This document shows positions 43,832 to 52,561 of a DNA stretch of 64,000 bases, piece by piece; position 1 is the first letter of the stretch, and every line of letters starts with the position of its first letter. The stretch comes from Bacteroidota bacterium. Its GTDB lineage: Bacteria > Bacteroidota > Bacteroidia > Flavobacteriales > Weeksellaceae. The stretch lies in assembly GCA_023394415.1 (NCBI GenBank), contig JAEXAR010000013.1, positions 1-64,000 of the forward strand, read 5' to 3'. The notes beneath the pieces were generated by a model. It saw only the letters and a list, made by a program, of their open reading frames with translations, did not search any database and was not told the DNA's origin. The position numbers and the translations under genes are program-made.

Positions 43832-44800
43832 ATGGAATTATATGATATTTTGATTGTTGGTGGTGGTCCTATTGGTCTTACTTGCGCATTGGAAGCCGAA
43901 AAACATAACCTCAAATATATAATTATTGAAAAAGGAACCATTGTAAATTCGCTTTACAACTATCCTTTGTATATGCGTTTCTTTTCCACTGCAGAAAGGC
44001 TTGAAATTGGTGGGATTCCCTTTATTTCAACCGCTCCGAAACCTGGAAGACAGGAGGCTTTGGAGTATTATCAAGGGATTGCAAGACATAAGAGTCTCCA
44101 CATCAACCTTTACGAAAAAGTAGAGAAAATTTCAAAATTCAGTGAGGTTTTTGAAGTTGAAACTTCTGAGTCTGAATATCTTGCTAAAAACATTATCATC
44201 GCTACCGGTTTTTATGACATTCCGAATCTAATGAATATTCCGGGTGAAGATTTGCCGAAAGTAAGACATTATTACACCGAACCTTATCCTTACGCCAAAC
44301 AGAAAATTGTAGTGGTGGGTGCCAGCAACTCTGCAGTAGATGCAGCTTTAGAAACTTACAGAAAAGGAGCCGAAGTTACCATGATTATTAAAGGCGATAA
44401 AATTTCAGACAGCGTAAAATATTGGGTGAAACCGGATATTGAAAACCGAATTGCTGAAGGCAGCATTAAAGCTTATTTTAATTCAGAAATCATTGAAATT
44501 AAAGAAGATATAGTGGTTTTTAGAAACTCTGATGGCGAAATAAAAAACCTAAAAAACGATTTTGTTTTAGCAATGACGGGTTATCTTCCTGATTTTGAAT
44601 TTCTCAAAAACTCAGGTGTCAAATTGGAAGGCGAATGCTTAAACCCTATTTATAATCCCGAAACAATGGGAACCAATGTTGATCATTTATATTTGGCTGG
44701 TGTGGTTTGTGGCGGGAAGAATACACATCTTTGGTTTATCGAAAACTCAAGAATTCACGCTGAAATGATTGTTAAAGACATTATTTCAAAACAAAATTAA
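43832..44800 (+). CDS. ypdA: YpdA-family putative bacillithiol disulfide reductase
   Basis: The 322-residue flavoprotein has an FAD motif GGGPIG (10-15) and an NADPH motif GASNSA (163-168), and lacks the CxxC of thioredoxin reductases. The FFSTAERLEIGGIPF segment (about 50-64) is characteristic of YpdA. YpdA reduces oxidised bacillithiol with NADPH, so the cell probably uses bacillithiol. The DinB-family protein at 18694 could be related to this if it is a bacillithiol transferase, which is not shown. It overlaps the convergent TonB receptor gene by 20 bases. Confidence 0.92.
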   Translation: MELYDILIVGGGPIGLTCALEAEKHNLKYIIIEKGTIVNSLYNYPLYMRFFSTAERLEIGGIPFISTAPKPGRQEALEYYQGIARHKSLHINLYEKVEKISKFSEVFEVETSESEYLAKNIIIATGFYDIPNLMNIPGEDLPKVRHYYTEPYPYAKQKIVVVGASNSAVDAALETYRKGAEVTMIIKGDKISDSVKYWVKPDIENRIAEGSIKAYFNSEIIEIKEDIVVFRNSDGEIKNLKNDFVLAMTGYLPDFEFLKNSGVKLEGECLNPIYNPETMGTNVDHLYLAGVVCGGKNTHLWFIENSRIHAEMIVKDIISKQN

Positions 44801-46817
44801 CTCCCAAATTGAAATTTCTTTTCGCTGCCGGATTATAATACCTTCCACCAAAGGCATTGATGTCGTAACCCAAAACATAGTCGGTATTGTAGAGGTTTTG
44901 GATCTGAACATTGAAGTTACAATCAAAAGTTTTAAAGCTAAATGGATATCGTACGGTGATTGTTCCTGCTAAACTTGGCTCTGATTGAACGCTGTTGGCG
45001 TCATTCAAATCAATTTTTGAGGTATAAAAGTGGGCATAATCAAGTTCTAATGTTTTGAAAAACCTGAAGTTGATTAAACTTTGCAAACTCGTCGCAGGTA
45101 CACCTGTAATTCGATTCCCTGAAAAATCCTCTTGGTCTTTTTGGTAATGGTCAAATTTAAAATTGTAAAAACTTCCCGAGAACCAAAATTTCAGATTATT
45201 GATAATTTTAGAATTAATTTTGAAGTTCTTTGTTTCTGCAACCAATTCAAACCCTTTCTGGATGGTGCCACCTGCATTGACAAAGTAATCTTGTCCGTTC
45301 TCGTTTTGTCGTCTTAAAATTGCTTTTTGCAAACGGAAATCAAAATAATTGCCTTCAATAAAAAGGAAGTTACCAAATTGTTTACGGATGCCAATTTCTT
45401 TATTCCAACCAAACTCCGGTTCTAGTTCTAAATTGATTTGTTGGGTTGAAGAACGCAACTCCTCCGAAGTGGGTGCAGAATTTCCCTTGCCAATTTTCCC
45501 ACGAATGGAAAGATGGTCCTTCAGTAAATAAGTCACACCCAAGTTTGGTAATAATTGATTTTTATAAGACTTTGATCCGCTTTCAGAACTTGGAAAAAGC
45601 CTTTTCCATTCGTATTTAACCGAATTTAAACTTAAAGAAACATCCATAAAAAGGGTTTGTTTGTAATCTGCTTTTTGCGAGAGGAAAACAAATCCGCTGT
45701 GGGTTTTTATTCTGTCAAAATTTTGCGGATTTCCAGGTATTCCTTTTACGTTGTTAAAGTTTTTTACCAAACCTTTGTTTATTCCGCCTTCATAACCTAA
45801 ACGTGTTTGTAGGGACCAGTTTGTAAAATTTTTATCAAAATTAAGATGTGTTCTCACTGCAACATTATTTTCAAACCGCTTCTCATAATTGGTGATGAAA
45901 GGATTTCGAAAATCAGTATATGCACCCTGAAAAAGGGCAAAATGCGATAAAGCTTGTGTTATTGGAAACTGGTGTGAAATCCCTGCAAAAAATGTTTTGT
46001 TATAGATGCCGGCATTTTGTTCCACAGCTCCGGGAAGGGTAGAAGTAGCAGGTCGTGCTTGTTTTCTGTTGGCAAGCATCTGTGATGCATTCAAACCGCC
46101 TGGAGTTTCGTAGTGAAGGTCAGTATAAAGTAGAATTGTATTAATTTGGTGGTTTTCACGATAACGCCATTGGTCTTTTATGAAGAAATTTTTTCGGTTT
46201 AATGCCGATTGCTCACGGTAAGATTGCGATGTGTGGAAACTCTGAAACAGTTGTAAGAAATGTTTTCCAAAATTGTTAGAGTAGTTAATGTTTTCTTTGA
46301 AGAGGCCGTAGCTTCCGGTTTTTAATCCAAGATTTTTATTTTCAGAGTTTTGGGTTTTCAAAAGTGCTGTTCCGCCTGTTACCGCACCAAAATCGCCACT
46401 TTCGGGACCTTTATAAATTTCGATGTTATGAATGAGTTGCGGATCGAGTAAATTCAGATAGGTATTTCCCGTAGCATCCGAAAGTATGAAATCGTCCAGA
46501 TAAATTTTAACATTTTTTACCCCAAAAGGCGATCGTAAAGTGCTGCCTCTGATGGAAAGACGGTAGCTTCCGGGAGAACGTTCTTCCATTTTTGTTCCGG
46601 GTAACAGATTTAAACTTTCTAAAAGTCGATCGGGATTGTTTTGGTTCTTTAAATTTTCACCAACAATGGAAACTGATTTTGTAGACGTCATCAATTTTAC
46701 AGGCTTTTTGTAGGCATCAATCTTTACTTCAGAAATAAGGTTAGTGCTGTCTTTTTGTTGTGCATGCACAATGCCTCTACAAAAAAATAATGCCCAAAAA
46801 ACAGCCAAAAACTTCAT
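44781..46817 (-). CDS. TonB-dependent receptor
   Basis: The 678-residue outer-membrane receptor has a signal peptide (to about residue 19). A plug domain (about 45-150, with PGTKMEERSPGSYRLSIRGS and GAVTGGTALLKTQ) precedes a beta barrel. It differs from the siderophore receptor at 22240 in having a short plug region and no carboxypeptidase-like N-terminal domain. The ligand may be a metal complex, vitamin or other nutrient. It has no SusD partner. Its 3' end overlaps ypdA tail to tail by 20 bases. Confidence 0.92.
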   Translation of the reverse strand: MKFLAVFWALFFCRGIVHAQQKDSTNLISEVKIDAYKKPVKLMTSTKSVSIVGENLKNQNNPDRLLESLNLLPGTKMEERSPGSYRLSIRGSTLRSPFGVKNVKIYLDDFILSDATGNTYLNLLDPQLIHNIEIYKGPESGDFGAVTGGTALLKTQNSENKNLGLKTGSYGLFKENINYSNNFGKHFLQLFQSFHTSQSYREQSALNRKNFFIKDQWRYRENHQINTILLYTDLHYETPGGLNASQMLANRKQARPATSTLPGAVEQNAGIYNKTFFAGISHQFPITQALSHFALFQGAYTDFRNPFITNYEKRFENNVAVRTHLNFDKNFTNWSLQTRLGYEGGINKGLVKNFNNVKGIPGNPQNFDRIKTHSGFVFLSQKADYKQTLFMDVSLSLNSVKYEWKRLFPSSESGSKSYKNQLLPNLGVTYLLKDHLSIRGKIGKGNSAPTSEELRSSTQQINLELEPEFGWNKEIGIRKQFGNFLFIEGNYFDFRLQKAILRRQNENGQDYFVNAGGTIQKGFELVAETKNFKINSKIINNLKFWFSGSFYNFKFDHYQKDQEDFSGNRITGVPATSLQSLINFRFFKTLELDYAHFYTSKIDLNDANSVQSEPSLAGTITVRYPFSFKTFDCNFNVQIQNLYNTDYVLGYDINAFGGRYYNPAAKRNFNLGVNFVLK

Positions 46818-46995
46818 ATTAAGTTAAAAAGATAAAATGAAATGTAATAATTATGCAAAATTGGATGGTGAATTTACACCTAAATTTGTCATTACAAAAC
46901 AAGAGTTGTGGCTTATATCATCTCCAACATTAAAAAAAGATACAGAAAAGTCCTGCAAAACCTTAAAGGTAAAATTTTTATCTCAGGTGAAATAT

Positions 46996-47026
46996 AAAAA
47001 AATCAGAGCATTTGCTCTGATTTTTT
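46996..47026. terminator. Bidirectional terminator after glnS
   Basis: AAAAAATCAGAGCA (about 46997-47010) pairs with TGCTCTGATTTTTT (47013-47026). It begins at the glnS stop and mainly serves the minus strand. It is symmetric. Confidence 0.85.
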
Positions 47027-48698
47027 ATTGTGGTTTATATCCGTCTTTTAATGTCACGGTTCTATTGAAAACCATTTTCTCTGCAGTAGAATCTTTATCT
47101 TTTGTAAAGTATCCAATTCTTTGGAATTGTAATGGTTCTCCTACTTCTACATCTTTCAGGGCAGGTTCAGCGAAGCCTTCAACTACTTTTAAAGAATCGG
47201 GATTAATATATTCTAAAAAGTCAGTTTCTTTTTCTGCATCGGGCTGTTCTACAGTGAAAAGTCTTTCGTAAATTCTTACCTCTACAGGAAGGGCGTGTTT
47301 TGCTGAAACCCAATGCAAAGTACCTTTCACTTTTCTCAAACTTTCTTCAGTTCCGCTTCCAGATTTTGATTTTTCGTCATACGTAGCATAAATAGTAGTA
47401 ATTTCGCCGTTTTCGTCTTTTTCTACACGCTCTGCCTTGATGATGTAAGCCGATTTCAAGCGTACCTCATTTCCTAAAGATAAACGGAAGAATTTTTTCG
47501 GAGCCTCTTCCATAAAGTCTTCACGTTCGATGTAAAGTTCTCTACTGAAAGGGATTTTCCTTGTTCCGGCATTTTCATCCTCAGGATTGTTCTCGGTTTC
47601 CAGCCATTCTTCTTGATCTTCAGGATAATTTTCAATGATCAATTTCACCGGATTTACAACGGTCATCATTCGTTTTGCGATTTTGTTTAAATCTTCACGC
47701 ACGAAGAATTCCAGAAGTTGTATTTCGATGAGGTTTTCTCTTTTTGCTACACCAACTCTTTCAATAAAATTTCTAATGGAAGCAGGTGTGTAACCTTTTC
47801 TTCTTAAACCGGAAACGGTTGGCATTCTTGGATCGTCCCAACCTGTTACGATGCCTTCTGCTACAAGCCTTTGAAGTTTTCTTTTAGAAGTAATCATATA
47901 AGAAACGTTCATTCTGGCAAACTCACGTTGTTTATTTCTTATTTTTCCAGCATCGTAAACCTGATCAAGATACCAATCGTATAAAGGTCTGTGGTTTTCG
48001 AATTCGAGAGAACATAATGAATGGGAAATCTGTTCTATATAATCACTTTCACCATGTGCCCAATCGTACATCGGATAGATTTTCCATTTTTCTCCGGTTC
48101 TGTGATGCGGTCTTTTTAGAATTCGGTACATCACAGGATCACGCATGTTCATATTTGGAGAGGTCATATCAATTTTTGCTCTCAATGACATAGCACCTTC
48201 CTCAAATTCTCCGTTTTTCATTCTTTCAAATAAATCCAGAGATTCTTCAATAGGGCGGTTTCTGTATGGGCTTTCTACGCCGTCTTCAGTTGGGTTTTTT
48301 CTTTGTTCGGTAATTACTTCCGAAGGTTGTTCATCAACATACGCTTTTCCGTCTTTAATCATTTGTACTGCCCAATCATAGAGTTGATCAAAATAATCAG
48401 AGGCATAAAGTTCTTTGTCCCATTTAAAACCGAGCCAAGCCACATCTTCTTTGATGGAGTCTACAAATTCCTGTTCTTCCTTTTCAGGGTTGGTATCATC
48501 AAAACGAAGGTTTACGGGAGCGTTATATTTTTCTCCCAGACCAAAATTGATGCAAATTGCTTTGGTGTGCCCCACATGCAAATAACCATTGGGTTCCGGT
48601 GGGAAACGGAAGCGTAACTCTTCACGCTTCAATCCTTTTGATAAGTCTTCTTCTATAATTTGCTCAATAAAATTGAGTGATTTTTTTTCTTCTTCCAT
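47025..48698 (-). CDS. glnS: Glutamine-tRNA ligase
   Basis: The 557-residue class I synthetase charges tRNA-Gln. The HIGH motif is HVGH (41-44) after RFPPEPNGYL, and the KMSKS-like loop is MITSKRK (about 268-274). The C-terminal beta-barrel anticodon-binding domain covers about 340-557. The length and FPPEPNGYLHVGH mark it as GlnRS rather than GluRS. A -7 element TAAATTTG lies at 48725-48718 upstream. Confidence 0.97.
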   Translation of the reverse strand: MEEEKKSLNFIEQIIEEDLSKGLKREELRFRFPPEPNGYLHVGHTKAICINFGLGEKYNAPVNLRFDDTNPEKEEQEFVDSIKEDVAWLGFKWDKELYASDYFDQLYDWAVQMIKDGKAYVDEQPSEVITEQRKNPTEDGVESPYRNRPIEESLDLFERMKNGEFEEGAMSLRAKIDMTSPNMNMRDPVMYRILKRPHHRTGEKWKIYPMYDWAHGESDYIEQISHSLCSLEFENHRPLYDWYLDQVYDAGKIRNKQREFARMNVSYMITSKRKLQRLVAEGIVTGWDDPRMPTVSGLRRKGYTPASIRNFIERVGVAKRENLIEIQLLEFFVREDLNKIAKRMMTVVNPVKLIIENYPEDQEEWLETENNPEDENAGTRKIPFSRELYIEREDFMEEAPKKFFRLSLGNEVRLKSAYIIKAERVEKDENGEITTIYATYDEKSKSGSGTEESLRKVKGTLHWVSAKHALPVEVRIYERLFTVEQPDAEKETDFLEYINPDSLKVVEGFAEPALKDVEVGEPLQFQRIGYFTKDKDSTAEKMVFNRTVTLKDGYKPQ

Positions 48699-48717
48699 TT
48701 CAGTAATGATTCGAAGG

Positions 48718-48725
48718 CAAATTTA
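48718..48725 (-). promoter_or_regulatory. -7 promoter element (TAAATTTG) for glnS
   Basis: On the minus strand it matches TAnnTTTG, 19 bases upstream of the start at 48698. No -33 TTG is clear. Confidence 0.45.
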
Positions 48726-48867
48726 CGCATTATTGACAGAACGAAAAAACGGTGTATATACAGAAAACTTACTTCTGAATTTTATTAATGCTATTAATAT
48801 ATTTTCATTTGTAAAGCCTGAATTTGAGTAGAAATACTTAATTTTATACAATAAACACTGATAACGC

Positions 48868-49497
48868 ATGGCCATAAAAGTAGTAATTGTAGAAGATGAA
48901 AGGCATTACAGTAATGCTCTAAAGAAGATAATCGATTATGATGATGAGTTAATGTGTGTAGGCCAAATATTTGACGGAAATGAAGCGGTAAAGAAACTCA
49001 GGTCAATAAACGCAGATGTGGTATTGATGGATATTAAATTACCTTTTGTTTATGGTTACAATATCATATCAATTCTTAAGCATTAAATGTTGGATATTCC
49101 CTTCATCATGTGTACAAGTTTTGAAGATGATGAGAATATTTTTAAATCTTTAAAAGCAGGCGCTTCAGGTTATATCGTAAAAGGAGAAAGTATGGAGCGG
49201 ATTATACAGTTTATTAAAGAAGCTTATGCAGGTGGAGCACCTATGAGCTTTAGTATCGCTAAAAGAGTTCTTAATTATTTTCATCAACAGAACGAAGAAA
49301 TTCATGCCTTGGAAGAACTAACACGTTCTGAAAAAGAAATTTTAGGATTGCTTTCTGAAGGCAAACAGTATAAAGAAATCGCTTCTGATAAAAATATTTC
49401 CATAGATACAGTAAAAAAACATATCGGTAATATTTACCGAAAATTACACGTTACAAACAGGGTAGAAGCCATTAATTTTCTTAATAAAAACAGATAA
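48868..49497 (+). pseudogene. LuxR/NarL-type response regulator broken by an in-frame stop
   Basis: Residues 1-72 (MAIKVVIVEDERHYS..., with the phospho-acceptor in VLMDIKLP) and the second half (IMCTSFEDDENIFKSLKAGASGYIVKGE, then the LuxR helix-turn-helix SEKEILGLLSEGKQYKEIASDKNIS) lie in the same frame. Only a TAA at 49084-49086 separates them. Together they have the length and order of an intact response regulator (about 209 residues). A single base change, for example CAA to TAA, explains this. The second part could be translated alone from the ATG at 49087 as a DNA-binding fragment. Its partner sensor downstream is also broken. Confidence 0.88.
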
Positions 49498-49506
49498 ACC
49501 AACCTA

Positions 49507-50653
49507 TTGAAACTTAAGATACTTTTTTCCCTCTATTTATCGGTTGCTTTATTTTCTCAAAGTATAAAACAACCCAATCAATATGTTGGTCATTCTGCAC
49601 TACAGAATAACCACTTTTCTTTAATAAAAACTTTTACAGAAAAGAACGGATTATCGAGTAATCAGATATATGACATTACACAGGACAGACGTGGTTTTCT
49701 TTGGATTGCAACAGAAAACGGAGTTTCCAGATTTGATGGAGTTCGGTTTTATAATTACAGCGTTTCACATGGCTTGCCTTCAAATGACGTAATTCAAATA
49801 TTTACTGATAAAAACGGAAGAGTATGGGCAAATTGTTATATGAAACCACTTTCATATTTTGATGAAAAAGCCAACCGCTTTATAAAATACAGTGGTTATG
49901 AACGTTATTTTAAAAATTTACGAGTTTATATTTATAATAAAAATAATGGCTATTATACTTCTCGAGGCTATACAGATAATATAGAAATTGGAGATACCAT
50001 TAGAGCATATAGCAGCAGTAATCTTTTTACAATCCCAAATCTTTCATTTTTATTAAAAGATTATAAATTCGAGAACAACAAATTGATTTTAAATGTTAAA
50101 AATAACTTCGGCTATAAAACGCTTACCTCACCCATAAGTTATCAACCTGCTTACCATTTTCTTTTTAATAACTCTATTATTTGCTATGGTAACAACCGCA
50201 TTATAAACCAGTTTAAGCTAAATAATGATGGTACTATAAGGAGAGATTCCTTAATTCTGGATAACAGCATCTATCAAGTTTCATTCTCCAGAAACAATAT
50301 CAATGTATTGACAAAAGAAAATGAACTCTATTCGATAGATCTTGCAGATTTCTCCCTGAAATATAAATTTAAACTGGATGTTATACCCAATGTGTTGTTT
50401 ACAGATCGAGAAAACAACATCTGGATTGGCTCTTTAGATGGTGGGCTGTTTCTTTATCGTAAAAATTCTATTGCCAGCATTCCTGTTGGTTCTCTAAAAA
50501 ACAGGAACTTTCAGTTTGTATCTTTTTTTAATAATGATTTTTATACAGGCAATTATTTTGGTGAAGTCGTTAAAAATGGAGTAAAACAATTTGATATAAA
50601 AGACTATATTTCAGATTTGCGAAACCCTCGTGTTAATAATATTATTAAAACTG
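49507..50653 (+). pseudogene. Two-component sensor with beta-propeller, truncated by an IS remnant
   Basis: It starts at TTG with a signal peptide and a Reg_prop beta-propeller: GLSSNQIYDITQDRRGFLWIATENGVSRFDG (split at about residues 49-79) and later DRENNIWIGSLDGGLFLY. Such proteins normally exceed 900 residues and carry a membrane segment and HisKA_3/HATPase kinase domains. Here the homologous part stops at about residue 382 (about 50653), and the frame runs on into IS sequence until 50811. The sensing domain is incomplete and the kinase is absent. It begins 10 bases after the broken response regulator, its probable partner. Confidence 0.85.
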
Positions 50654-50943
50654 GTGCTCACACTAGTCATGGTCGGAAGAAATTTCGGCTATTTTTAAGC
50701 TTAAGTTTTGAAGACTATTTTGGGGTTTCCTCCAGCAAATATGATGAGTATTTCGGTAATCATATCTCGGAGTTCCATAGAAATGCGCCTTTTTGCAGTT
50801 TTGTAACCTAATGCATTTGCTTTTTTATATATCAGTAAAAGCATTGCGGCAATCATCGTCATGTAAACCATCACCTCGATGCCGTTTTTATTGAGCGAGA
50901 CCAAATGGCTCAAATTGAGTTCCTGCTTCATGTACGAGTGAAA
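50654..50943 (-). mobile_element. IS4-family insertion sequence remnant (transposase C terminus)
   Basis: The minus strand (50701-50943) encodes the C-terminal 80 or so residues of an IS4-type transposase: FHSYMKQELNLSHLVSLNKNG (about 50885-50943) and then the hydrophobic EVMVYMTMIAAMLLLIYKKA and the terminal FAGGNPKIVFKT. The catalytic DDE region and the other IS end are missing. The left boundary is set where the sensor homology ends (about 50653), the right where the transposase frame gives way to another gene (about 50941). Both could be off by about 10 bases. Confidence 0.8.
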
Positions 50944-51440
50944 GGACAGAAGACAATGCTAATTCCACACTTAAAATTGCGAAAGATGAAGATGGAGAAA
51001 CATCAACCGTGGTTACAACTAGTTATGCAGGTCAAACAATAGATGTTGGAACGGTAACAGCTACAAATGATACCCAAAACCTTTATGTTACTTATAATTT
51101 GAAGGAAGGTTGGTACTTAACTGAAACCCACGTTTGGGCAGGAAGCATTGATCAGTTACCGGTTAACAATTCTGATAATCCAGTTATTGGTAGCTTTACT
51201 TATCATGGCTACCACGATTCAACAATTTCTACTTATAAGTACACAATTCCATTATGCAGCTTACCTGCAAGTGGTGAATATTATATTTCAGCACATGGTG
51301 TAGTAGTGAAAAAAGTAAATGGTGCGGTTGTGCAAAAAGAAACGATGTTTGGTTATGGTATCGATTACGCTGGTAAAAGATGGGGTTGGTATTTCCCTTA
51401 TTGTAACACAGGATGTAGTGGTACTATAGCAGGACTTTAA
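50944..51440 (+). pseudogene. C-terminal fragment of a secreted protein, 5' end deleted
   Basis: The frame is open from about 50934 through the IS edge to the TAA at 51438-51440 and reads ...TEDNANSTLKIAKDEDGETS and later LYVTYNLKEGWYLTETHVWAG. An internal GTG at 51009 could start a 143-residue piece, but no signal peptide precedes it. The aromatic and Gly-rich beta-type sequence looks like the end of a surface or periplasmic protein. Loss of its start matches the deletion that removed most of the IS and the sensor's kinase part. A good terminator remains downstream. Confidence 0.7.
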
Positions 51441-51459
51441 AGAAACTCCTAAAATGTTT

Positions 51460-51492
51460 ATAGCCATATCGAAAGATGTGGCTATTTTTTTT
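51460..51492 (+). terminator. Terminator with GAAA tetraloop
   Basis: ATAGCCATATC (51460-51470) pairs with GATGTGGCTAT (51475-51485), one G-T pair, closed by a GAAA loop, then seven T. It overlaps the menC stop codon on the other strand. Confidence 0.85.
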
Positions 51493-52489
51493 CTATAGAA
51501 AGTAAGTCGCCATTTAAAACCAAAGATGTTTCAAAATTATTGGTAAAAAGTCCTCCCGTTCCCAATCCTTGCGGTAAATTAGGGTTTTTGGTAAAGGTAT
51601 ATTGTGCAATCGCATTAAGGCCAATATTGCTTTCAAGGGCAGAGGTGATCCACCATCCAATTTTTAAGTTTTCTGCAATTTCAATCCATTCGTCTGAGCC
51701 GGAAAATCCACCTATTAATGATGGTTTTAAGATGATATATTGTGGTGCTATCAGTTCTAGCAATTTCTTTTTATCATGAAAATTTACCACTCCAATTAGT
51801 TCCTCATCCAATGCAATAGGAGTTGGCGTTTCGCTGCAAAGTGATTTCATTTCAATAATATTTCCGGCTTTTATTGGTTGTTCAATAGAGTGTATTTTTA
51901 ATTCAGAAAGTTCTTCTAGAACTGTTTTGGCCTCCTCGAAACTGAAAGCACCATTAGCATCAACCCTAATTTCAAGTTTTTCTTCAGGAAATTCTTTTCT
52001 TAAGTTTTTAATGATTTCTTTTTCTGAATTCCAATCAACACCAATTTTTAGTTTTATGCAGTCGTATCCGGAGTTCAGTTTTCCGGTAATCTGTTCTTTC
52101 ATAAAATCGGCATTGCCCATCCAAATTAATCCATTTATTTTAATAGAAGCTTTACCTTCAGTGAAATCTGAAGGAAAATAAAGGTTGCTTCCATATTTTA
52201 GATTCTTCATGGCTTGTTCGTAACCAATCCAAATCGATGGATAGTTTTTCAGTTCTTGCTTTAGAAATTCAGGATCTTTATTGATGCTTTCGCACAGCCA
52301 TTTTAATGTTTCTTCATACTCTGGAACATCATCATAGCTCAGGCCACGAAAGATTCCGCATTCGCCAATACCTTTTCTCTCGCCATCATAAATTTCAAGG
52401 AAGTAAGTCTCTTTCGTATGCAAGACACCTCTGGAAGTTCCACCAGGTTGTTTAAAATTCAGAATGTACTGTTGGTAAATTGATCTCAT
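51482..52489 (-). CDS. menC: o-Succinylbenzoate synthase
   Basis: The 335-residue enolase-superfamily enzyme makes o-succinylbenzoate for menaquinone. The barrel residues are KLKIG (146-150, catalytic Lys), RVDANG (Asp177), EQP (Glu203), DE (Asp228) and KPS (Lys255). They match MenC and N-acylamino acid racemase relatives; in a bacterium that relies on menaquinone, MenC is favoured. Other men genes are not adjacent. Confidence 0.88.
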   Translation of the reverse strand: MRSIYQQYILNFKQPGGTSRGVLHTKETYFLEIYDGERKGIGECGIFRGLSYDDVPEYEETLKWLCESINKDPEFLKQELKNYPSIWIGYEQAMKNLKYGSNLYFPSDFTEGKASIKINGLIWMGNADFMKEQITGKLNSGYDCIKLKIGVDWNSEKEIIKNLRKEFPEEKLEIRVDANGAFSFEEAKTVLEELSELKIHSIEQPIKAGNIIEMKSLCSETPTPIALDEELIGVVNFHDKKKLLELIAPQYIILKPSLIGGFSGSDEWIEIAENLKIGWWITSALESNIGLNAIAQYTFTKNPNLPQGLGTGGLFTNNFETSLVLNGDLLSIEKK

Positions 52490-52490
52490 A

Positions 52491-52527
52491 AAATAAAAAA
52501 TCAGAGTCCCAAAAATTGAAACTCTGA
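52491..52527 (-). terminator. Terminator after fbp
   Basis: On the minus strand, TCAGAGT (52527-52521) pairs with ACTCTGA (52507-52501), followed by TTTTTTATTT. It lies between fbp and menC. Confidence 0.7.
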
Positions 52528-52561
52528 CAAATTTAGTTAAAGTATTTTTTTAAACTTTTAA

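Noticed and set aside
46837..47271. Plus-strand frame of 144 codons crossing the glnS terminator
   Set aside because: It runs through the terminator hairpin and then antisense to glnS, so it is not a gene.
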